This document shows, in pieces, positions 15,741-21,589 of a DNA stretch of 21,589 bases; position 1 is the first letter of the stretch, and each line of letters begins with the position of its first letter. The position numbers and the translations under genes were made by a program. The stretch is taken from positions 1 to 21,589 of the forward strand of contig DCDD01000219.1 of NCBI GenBank assembly GCA_002316235.1, read 5' to 3'. Source of the DNA: Bacteroidales bacterium UBA1064. GTDB lineage: Bacteria > Bacteroidota > Bacteroidia > Bacteroidales > Tenuifilaceae. A model generated the notes under the pieces. The model made no database searches. It had not been told where the DNA came from and worked only from the letters and a program-made list of their open reading frames with translations.

Positions 15741-16166
15741 ATGGGGAAACAAAAAATTAAGCTGCTTTCTCTGTTCCTGTTGATTATGCTGGGTTCGAGT
15801 GCCTCTGTGCTTCAACAGGACTCCAACGAAATTATTAGTAAATCAGCAGAAGCCTTGCAAAATGGCGATGCGGTTAATCTGGCAAAATATTTCTACAAGA
15901 CCATAGAAATTGACATGCTGGGTGAGGAAAACTTTTACAGTCAGGCGCAATCCGTTCAGCTGCTCAAGAATTTCTTCGAGAAAAACAAACCCGTTAAGTT
16001 TGCCGTTAGCCATCAAGGAGCAAAGGAAACCTCGGCTTTCGCCATTGGGCAGCTGCAGACCAAAGGCAATACATTTCGCATCTCCATCTTCTTAAAATCC
16101 GATGGTAGCCAATTTTTCATTCATCAGCTCCGCATTGAGCAGGACGAGGAAGGAAACGGAATATAA
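15741..16166 (+). CDS. DUF4783-type exported protein preceding nadC
   Basis: A small exported protein of unknown function, 141 residues, with a signal peptide (hydrophobic 8-21). The mature part matches what I know of the DUF4783 family, an NTF2-like fold found in Bacteroidota and often placed beside nadC: an early helix (ISKSAEALQNGDAVNLAKYF), then IEIDMLGEENFYS, a helix ending in KNFFEKNKPVKF, and strands with AIGQLQTKGNTFRISIFLK and IHQLRIE. No catalytic residues are evident. Its stop codon touches the nadC start codon (TAAATG), so translation of the two is probably coupled. The family call is from memory of the sequence pattern, not a search. Confidence 0.82.
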   Translation: MGKQKIKLLSLFLLIMLGSSASVLQQDSNEIISKSAEALQNGDAVNLAKYFYKTIEIDMLGEENFYSQAQSVQLLKNFFEKNKPVKFAVSHQGAKETSAFAIGQLQTKGNTFRISIFLKSDGSQFFIHQLRIEQDEEGNGI

Positions 16167-17018
16167 ATGGCTACAAACCCTGAACTTCTCGTTGAAGCCC
16201 TTCTCAACCTGGCAATTGCTGAGGATATAGGTGATGGCGATCACTCCACGCTTTCGTGTATTCCCCCGTCGGCCACCGGCAAAGTACAGCTAATGATGAA
16301 ACAGGAGGGCATTATTGCCGGACTATCGGTTGCTCTGAAAATTTTCAAGAAGATTGACAGCTCGGTTGAAGTAGAATTTTTTAGAGGCGATGGTGACTTG
16401 CTCAGATATGGAGATATCGCCTTTAAGGCGGAAGGAAAAGTTCACTCCCTGTTACAGGCCGAACGCTTGGTTCTAAACGTGCTTCAGCGAATGAGCGGTG
16501 TTGCTACCCAAACACGGGAGTACGTTAACCGCTGCGAGGGAACAAAAGCAAAAATCCTCGACACACGCAAAACAACACCGGGCATGAGGATTTTGGATAA
16601 AATGGCAGTAGTAATTGGTGGAGGGATGAACCACCGCATGGGCCTTTTCGATATGATCATGCTAAAGGATAACCATATTGATTTTGCTGGGGGAATAGAA
16701 AATGCCGTTGCGTTGGCCCATAAATACCTGAATGAAACTGGCCGAAAGCTGGCAGTTGAGGTTGAAGCGCGCTCCCTCAAGGATGTACAGGTCATTTTAC
16801 GGGTAGGCGGGGTAAACCGGATTATGCTCGATAACTTCAGCGTTGAGGCCACACGCGAAGCAGTAGGGATGATAGGTGGCAGGGTGGAAACCGAATCGTC
16901 CGGAGGAATTACGCTGGAAAATATCAGAGACTACGCCCTTTGCGGCGTTGACTTTATATCTGTTGGAGCACTTACCCACCAGATAAGGAGTATTGATATG
17001 AACCTCAAAAAAATCTGA
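16167..17018 (+). CDS. nadC: Nicotinate-nucleotide pyrophosphorylase (carboxylating)
   Basis: Quinolinate phosphoribosyltransferase: makes nicotinate mononucleotide, CO2 and pyrophosphate from quinolinate and PRPP, the step after NadA/NadB in de novo NAD synthesis, in the cytoplasm. The 283 residues are the usual length. Key motifs are LDTRKTTPG (131-139, with Arg134 and Lys135), GGGMNHR (151-157), LKDNH with Lys167, EVEARSL near 200, and the phosphate-binding SSGGI and ISVGALTH near the end. A purine-rich GAGGAAGGAA at 16146-16155, within the upstream gene's tail, is a plausible ribosome site. nadA and nadB are not in the window. No NAD-responsive operator was recognised. Confidence 0.97.
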   Translation: MATNPELLVEALLNLAIAEDIGDGDHSTLSCIPPSATGKVQLMMKQEGIIAGLSVALKIFKKIDSSVEVEFFRGDGDLLRYGDIAFKAEGKVHSLLQAERLVLNVLQRMSGVATQTREYVNRCEGTKAKILDTRKTTPGMRILDKMAVVIGGGMNHRMGLFDMIMLKDNHIDFAGGIENAVALAHKYLNETGRKLAVEVEARSLKDVQVILRVGGVNRIMLDNFSVEATREAVGMIGGRVETESSGGITLENIRDYALCGVDFISVGALTHQIRSIDMNLKKI

Positions 17019-17121
17019 ATCGCTGCTTCCGCTTTACGTGTAATAGCTGAGCAATCTTTTTCGCAACCCTCCAACCCCACACGTTTTCTACTTAAGCATC
17101 AGCTAAAGGAAAAGCTTGAAC

Positions 17122-17154
17122 TTGAACATTTTTCGCTTTTAACTCGTATTTTTA
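17122..17154 (+). promoter_or_regulatory. Possible promoter for the YD-repeat protein
   Basis: TTG (17122-17124), a 22-base spacer and TATTTTTA (17147-17154), seven of eight bases matching TAnnTTTG when the two free positions are counted. It lies 34 bases before the start codon, a plausible leader length. Confidence 0.35.
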
Positions 17155-17188
17155 CAAGGAAAATTTCTACTGCCTAACTTCTATAGAT

Positions 17189-18076
17189 ATGAATACAAAA
17201 CGGCTACTGCTGATTTCAGCCATATTATTTACAACCATTCTGGCGTGGATATTACCTGTTGAAGCCCAAAATCGTCCCCCGCAAAATGTGTACAGGGTTA
17301 CCGTTACCAGCCGTTACGAGATTAAAGATGGTAAGCGCACCACCAACAGCAGGGCTATACGGCAAGAAATAAAGGACTCGCTTGGAAGAACCCATACAAT
17401 TCTTAATCGCGATTACGAAAGTCAGCGCGTTACCAGCCATACATGGCATACATTTTCCGGAAAAATAATTACCCGTACCGACGAATTCGAGAACGAACGG
17501 TTAATCAGGTTTCACCTTTTTACCTACACTCCCGACTCGCTTATTGCCAGTGAGGCTATTTACAGGGTTCAACCCGGCGATACCTCGCTTTACCTCAACA
17601 TCAGGTATGGCTACACCAATAGGAGGCCTGTTCAGGCCATTGCCACCTCCGCTACCGGTAAAAAAGCCTACACCCTAAAATCGGAATGGGACAGTCAAGG
17701 AACCGAGATCAAGCGAACGGTAAAATCGAAGAAAGGTTTTGCCCCACTGGATTCAATCGCCCTTCTCACCTGCCACCCAACCTATGATTCCCTGGGAAGA
17801 AAAGTGGCCGAAACAATATCCAGAAAATTTCTGGATGGGAGTTCTAAAACCCAGCAATTCCGCTACGCTTATGACTCCAAAGGTAATAGGATTATGATTG
17901 AGGAGCTTAACCCTTCAGGTAGCACGATTGCCCGCACCGAAATGCAGTATAACGACAAGGGTATGCTAAAGTTCATATCAAGATTCGATGCACAAAACAA
18001 CCTTATTGACTACCAGGCCATTCGCTACGAGCTTTACCCCTCACGCAACCGGTTAAACATGATTATTGAGTACTGA
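17189..18076 (+). CDS. Exported protein with degenerate YD-like repeats
   Basis: Function unknown. The 295-residue protein has a signal peptide (hydrophobic 6-22, likely cut after Ala26 in VEAQ), so it is periplasmic or on the surface. The mature chain is beta-rich. Its C-terminal third has spaced repeats of the form Tyr/Phe-Asp-x-x-Gly/Asn: YDSLGR (199), YDSKGN (228), YNDKGM (254) and a weaker FDAQNN (266). These resemble the YD/RHS-type repeat that builds beta-hairpin stacks, but only four poor copies are present, too few for an Rhs shell. No catalytic motif and no sorting domain at the C-terminus are evident. It lies 170 bases after nadC and is convergent with the TPR kinase gene. It probably has its own promoter. 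Confidence 0.75.
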   Translation: MNTKRLLLISAILFTTILAWILPVEAQNRPPQNVYRVTVTSRYEIKDGKRTTNSRAIRQEIKDSLGRTHTILNRDYESQRVTSHTWHTFSGKIITRTDEFENERLIRFHLFTYTPDSLIASEAIYRVQPGDTSLYLNIRYGYTNRRPVQAIATSATGKKAYTLKSEWDSQGTEIKRTVKSKKGFAPLDSIALLTCHPTYDSLGRKVAETISRKFLDGSSKTQQFRYAYDSKGNRIMIEELNPSGSTIARTEMQYNDKGMLKFISRFDAQNNLIDYQAIRYELYPSRNRLNMIIEY

Positions 18077-18216
18077 TTGCCAAAAGGGTTGAACCGAATC
18101 AGCTTAATGATTTGCCCTGCACTTATAGCAAGCAGCCGATCAGCATAATCAGCTACAAAAACACACCCTTCCCGCCAGCAAGCATAGTTGTTGGTAAAAC
18201 AGAACGGATAATCGGG

Positions 18217-19956
18217 CTAACGGCTGGCTTGCTCCCCTGATATTGGAAGAGTAAAGAAGAACTGGCTACCCTTTCCCGGAGTACTTTCGGCCCAAATTTT
18301 ACCATTATTCATTTCAACAAACTCCCGGCATAGTATCAGGCCAAGACCTGTCCCCTTTTCGTTGCGGGTTCCCGGGGTTGAGCTAACCTGGCTGCCAAAG
18401 AGTTTTTTTAGGCTATGGGCATCAATTCCAACCCCAGTGTCCTCAACGCATACCTTTACATGGGAATTTTCAACGGAGCTCCATATCTGAATTTTATCTC
18501 CGGCATTGCAGAACTTGATGGCGTTTGATATAAGGTTTCGGATAATCAGGTCGAGCATATCGCGATCGGCATAAACCGATGTTGATTCATCCACGTGGTT
18601 GGTAATGACAATATTCTTCTGAAGGGCAACCTCGTTTAGCTGCTGAAGCCTGGGAGTAACCACCTCGTTCAGGAAGAATCTTTCCGGTTTCACCTTGGTT
18701 CCCTGCATTTGGTTTTTGGCCCAGGTAAGTAGGTTTTCGAGCAGGGCGGTTGTGTGGCTTACGTTGGACGACAGCTCGCTGATTATTTCCTTAAAACTTT
18801 CCTCGGTGAAATGTCCCTCCTTGGCAATGTTAAGCATGGTGATAAGCGAAAACAATGGACTTCGGAGATCGTGCGCAATTATGGAAAATAGCCTATCCTT
18901 TAAAGCATTCAACTCCCTAAGCTCATCCGCCTGCCGGCTGATTTCCTCCTTCTGGGCGAAAATTTCAGCATTTTTCTCGCTTAAAAGCTTGTTGGCTTTT
19001 TGCTTCTGGTTATTAGCCCAAAACAAAATGGCGGCAAACATAAGGAGAATAATAATCAACCCGATGTAAATCCTTTGGAGTAAATGTTGGTTCCTAATTT
19101 CGGCTTCGCGGAGCTTCATCTGAGTATTTAGCAGGTCTATCTGCATACGCTGTTCGGTGGAAATTCGCTCGGTCTCCTTGAGTATGTTGGTGGTTTGCTG
19201 AAGCTCATGGCTGGTTTCCATTAGCTTACGAGCAGTAGATTCCTTCTCGTATGAAATCTGATTAATAATTCTTCCAGCGCTGTCAACCTTGGCCTGAGCG
19301 AGCATTTGTCTTGCCTTGAACTCGTCATCCTGCAATTTCTTATTTAGCATCATGTAGAGCCTGAAGTACTCATCAGCCTTATCCTTGCTGCCAAGTTTTT
19401 CGTAAAGCTTATTATAGTTGAAGTAAATATTTTTTAAGGCTCTGGCATTATCAACTTCTTGCGCCAACCTTTGGGCTTCATCGAGACTCTTCTGTGCACC
19501 AGTAAAATCGGACATTTCAATCTGCTCTGTTGAAATGTTAACCAGGGCATTGGCAATATCGTCCTTTCGGCCTAAGCTTCTGGCAGCTGCAAGTGCTGCC
19601 AAAAAGTTGTTATAGGCCTCGTTGTGGTTGCCCTTCTCGCAGTATATTAGCCCAAGGTTTGTATAGATTGTTTTAGCGCCGTTGACGTTCCCCACCTGCT
19701 TGATGTTTGCCAACGCCCTATCAAAATTAGCAATTGCCCTGTTCAGGTCTCTTGCCTGCCATGCCTGGTTGGCTGCCTTATCAAAGTAGTAGGCTGCCTG
19801 GTTGGCATCGCCATTCTTCTCAAATTCAGCGGCAAGCTGTTCGTAATTAGCTATTTGCTGGCTTAAATCCTGTGAAAAAACGCCAGAAGGATAAACCAAA
19901 CTAACGAGTAAAACTGCTACTGCTGCTGCTAGAAAACCCCTATACCCTGCTTTCAT
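18217..19956 (-). CDS. TPR-containing sensor histidine kinase
   Basis: A 579-residue sensor kinase. A signal peptide (1-29, ending VFSQ) puts the N-terminal half outside the inner membrane. Residues about 30-215 form TPR-like helical repeats (AAYYFDKAANQAWQARDLNRA, then IYTNLGLIYCEKGNHNEAYN and further copies). A coiled coil follows (about 220-290), one transmembrane helix (296-314), a second short coiled coil, HisKA with His362 in IIAHDLRSP, and HATPase with NLISNAIKF, DTGVGI (Asp506) and KGTGLGL. All motifs for autophosphorylation are intact. The TPR region probably binds a protein or peptide signal in the periplasm; this is inference. It has no receiver domain and no response regulator beside it. 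This architecture is common in Bacteroidota. Confidence 0.93.
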   Translation of the reverse strand: MKAGYRGFLAAAVAVLLVSLVYPSGVFSQDLSQQIANYEQLAAEFEKNGDANQAAYYFDKAANQAWQARDLNRAIANFDRALANIKQVGNVNGAKTIYTNLGLIYCEKGNHNEAYNNFLAALAAARSLGRKDDIANALVNISTEQIEMSDFTGAQKSLDEAQRLAQEVDNARALKNIYFNYNKLYEKLGSKDKADEYFRLYMMLNKKLQDDEFKARQMLAQAKVDSAGRIINQISYEKESTARKLMETSHELQQTTNILKETERISTEQRMQIDLLNTQMKLREAEIRNQHLLQRIYIGLIIILLMFAAILFWANNQKQKANKLLSEKNAEIFAQKEEISRQADELRELNALKDRLFSIIAHDLRSPLFSLITMLNIAKEGHFTEESFKEIISELSSNVSHTTALLENLLTWAKNQMQGTKVKPERFFLNEVVTPRLQQLNEVALQKNIVITNHVDESTSVYADRDMLDLIIRNLISNAIKFCNAGDKIQIWSSVENSHVKVCVEDTGVGIDAHSLKKLFGSQVSSTPGTRNEKGTGLGLILCREFVEMNNGKIWAESTPGKGSQFFFTLPISGEQASR

Positions 19957-20363
19957 GTTGCGTAAAAGTTGATTTTTTATACCCTCCGAAAAAACAATCG
20001 CCTTATAGACGTGGCCAACACGTTACCTTGCACGGTGCTCCTTGAGTTAAATGGAGGCAAAAAACACTCCAAAAACTTTGCGCCAAGGTGTTCTGTATAA
20101 ATCTATTCAGGCAACTCCTATTAAATCAATAACACGAAATGTTTAACGTTCTAGATTTTGATATTTTCTACGGTTTTCAATTTATTCCGATACAAAATGA
20201 ACGGCTTTTTACTTAAATCGTAAGTTTTCTGGGATAAAATGTAAAATATGAAATGCCAACGGAGCAGCTGGGTCAAAATCAATACTCGTTTTAATCATAA
20301 AAACTTCCGGTTGGAAATCGGGGGTTATGCTAAAAATACTGATTTAGGAGTAGATGAAGATTT
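19957..20363. other. 407-base region between two leftward genes
   Basis: Separates the sirtuin from the TPR kinase, both leftward. No exact TAnnTTTG element was found on the minus strand. A small repeat TGGAG...CTCCA (20052-20071) is present. A rightward 39-codon frame (20248-20367) runs into the sirtuin stop codon; it has no supporting signal. Nothing else is seen. Confidence 0.5.
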
Positions 20364-21050
20364 TTAGGCCATTAGCCTGAGCATTTTGGGAACTCCCGTT
20401 GAGGCAGGTTCACGAATAACGGTGATATCGTCTCTGAAGGTGGCTACCTCCTTTGGATCAACCAAAAAGATGGGGCATTGGCGGGGAACATAGCTCAAGA
20501 GCCCTGCGGCCGGGTAAACGTTCAACGATGACCCCACAACGGCAAAGAGCTCTGCCGTTTGGGTAAGCTTCACAGCTTCCTCCATGGCCGGCACCGCCTC
20601 GCCGAACCAAACCACATGTGGACGCAGCTGTGACCCCAGCTCACACATATCACCCCAGTGTATATCGCTGTACCCGATGTCATATACAAGATCAGGATTA
20701 ACAGTTGAGCGAGCCTTTTTCAGCTCACCGTGCAGGTGAAGCACCTTAGTGCTCCCTGCCCGCTCATGCAGATCGTCGATGTTTTGAGTGATAATGTAAA
20801 CCAAAAAGTCCGACTCAGCCTTGGCAAGAGACAAGTGGGCAGGATTTGGCATAGCCTTTTGCAGCTGCCTGCGCCGTTCGTTGTAAAAATTGAGCACCAG
20901 CTGTGGATTCCTGGACCATCCTTCAATGCTGGCAACCTCCATAACATCATACTCCTCCCAGAGCCCATCGGAATCACGAAACGTTTTTATACCGCTTTCG
21001 GCGCTAACGCCTGCCCCTGTCAACACTACCAACCTTTTTTTCATACCCAT
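20364..21050 (-). CDS. Class III (CobB/SIRT5-like) NAD-dependent protein deacylase lacking zinc cysteines
   Basis: A sirtuin that removes acyl groups from lysine side chains using NAD, giving nicotinamide and O-acyl-ADP-ribose. NAD-binding motifs are GAGVSAESGIKTFR (12-25), QNIDDLHERAG (89-99) and GSSLNVYPAAG. The catalytic base is His107 in HLHGEL. Tyr56 and Arg59 in FYNERRRQ match the Y-x-x-R pair of SIRT5 and CobB that binds acidic acyl groups, so desuccinylase activity is likely. Between His107 and LRPHVVWFGE there is one cysteine (Cys136), where E. coli CobB has a four-cysteine zinc site; structural zinc is therefore probably absent. The 228-residue length is normal. Start may instead be Met3 (21044). 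It stands alone, divergent from the gene at the right edge. Confidence 0.93.
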   Translation of the reverse strand: MGMKKRLVVLTGAGVSAESGIKTFRDSDGLWEEYDVMEVASIEGWSRNPQLVLNFYNERRRQLQKAMPNPAHLSLAKAESDFLVYIITQNIDDLHERAGSTKVLHLHGELKKARSTVNPDLVYDIGYSDIHWGDMCELGSQLRPHVVWFGEAVPAMEEAVKLTQTAELFAVVGSSLNVYPAAGLLSYVPRQCPIFLVDPKEVATFRDDITVIREPASTGVPKMLRLMA

Positions 21051-21426
21051 TCAACATGAAATGCTTAACTACATTAAAGGAATTTTATTTTTTAACCAGC
21101 ATAAAATTAGTCATAAAGCTACACACATTGTAGTCTAAAATACAACGTTCCAGATAATTTAACCTTCAGCACAGCCTAAAGGTAACTTTAATAAAGGGCG
21201 AAAAAACTTAGCGCTGTTATGCCAGCCTTTTGAATTTCAGCGCTCCCTCCCGGTTATCAACAATTTAGGTAAAAGTACCGGTTACAAATGCAGGCTGAAC
21301 AAATGATATTTAGGGTTGTAGAACTTTAACGCCAATACTTCTTTCCAGCAAAATCAGAAAAAAATAGAGCTAATGCCTCCGAAAATACAGAATTATTAAA
21401 TTTACCAAAATATTGACAGAAGAAAA
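21051..21426. other. 376-base divergent intergenic region
   Basis: AT-rich DNA between the leftward sirtuin and a rightward gene. One-mismatch promoter elements are seen in each direction: TACCTTTA on the minus strand (21184-21177) and TAAATTTA on the plus strand (21397-21404). Neither has a convincing -33 element. No gene or strong hairpin seen. Confidence 0.5.
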
Positions 21427-21589
21427 ATGCGCAAACTAGCTCTGTTAATTCTTTTTTTCATACTATCAGAACTCGGCTTATACCTCCAGGCACAGCCGCT
21501 GGTTGAAATTTACCTAAACTCCAGGGGGTCTGAATCAAGAGGCCCTGCATTTAAAAGCGTGGAAGAACTCCACGAAGTCCTGGTACTTG
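21427..21589 (+). CDS. Exported protein, 5' part only, cut by window end
   Basis: An open frame of 54 codons from ATG 21427 to the last base. It starts with a clear signal peptide (MRKLALLILFFILS, hydrophobic to about residue 20, possible cleavage before QPLVEIY near residue 23). The visible mature part (VEIYLNSRGSES, then FKSVEELHEVL) is too short to place in a family. The start codon is preceded by GAAAAA with no Shine-Dalgarno site. The product is exported; nothing more can be said. Confidence 0.65.
   Translation, partial: MRKLALLILFFILSELGLYLQAQPLVEIYLNSRGSESRGPAFKSVEELHEVLVL

Noticed and set aside
20248..20367. 39-codon rightward frame running into the sirtuin stop codon
   Set aside because: Short, no promoter or ribosome site, and of a length expected by chance in AT-rich DNA.
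16167..21050. Functional link between nadC (NAD synthesis) and the sirtuin (NAD use)
   Set aside because: They are 3.3 kb apart on opposite strands with unrelated genes between; no shared regulatory site was seen.

Overview
The window looks like ordinary chromosome of a Bacteroidota bacterium, probably order Bacteroidales. The taxon is inferred from several signs. The neighbouring era and der GTPase genes, a DUF4783-type secreted protein placed directly before nadC, and a pseudouridine synthase with a long disordered N-terminus are typical of that phylum. So are the very large membrane histidine kinase and the TPR-type histidine kinase. Most genes lack a clear Shine-Dalgarno site, and the best promoter-like sites match the phylum's TTG...TAnnTTTG pattern. 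I see no rRNA, tRNA, CRISPR array, insertion sequence, prophage or integrase. All complete genes appear intact.

Layout. 1-637: AT-rich non-coding DNA with a good leftward promoter match and a rightward one. 638-4473 (+): RNA and ribosome maintenance genes, namely an RsuA/RluB-family pseudouridine synthase, era and der. 4512-5429 (-): a family 2 glycosyltransferase, tail to tail with der. 5801-9549 (+): three exported proteins, namely an LPP20-like protein, an extracytoplasmic caspase-like (C14) protease and a Lys/Glu-rich coiled-coil protein. Hairpin terminators follow the second and third. 9766-11061 (+): a POT/PTR2-type transporter. 11079-15284 (-): rlmH followed by a 1222-residue NtrY-like membrane histidine kinase. 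15741-17018 (+): DUF4783 protein and nadC, with stop and start codons touching. 17189-18076 (+): a secreted protein with YD-like repeats. 18217-19956 (-): a secreted/membrane TPR histidine kinase. 20364-21050 (-): a class III sirtuin without the zinc cysteines. 21427-21589 (+): the start of another exported protein, cut by the window end.

How the genes may work together. The first block and rlmH serve ribosome assembly and rRNA modification. nadC makes the NAD precursor NaMN, and the sirtuin consumes NAD, but they are 3.3 kb apart and nothing shows they are linked. Neither histidine kinase has a response regulator beside it, so both look like orphans. The best candidate for an undescribed system is the exported trio at 5801-9549 around the caspase-like protein. 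The second is the rlmH and giant sensor kinase pair. Both are hypotheses from gene order and domain reading and have not been tested by any search.
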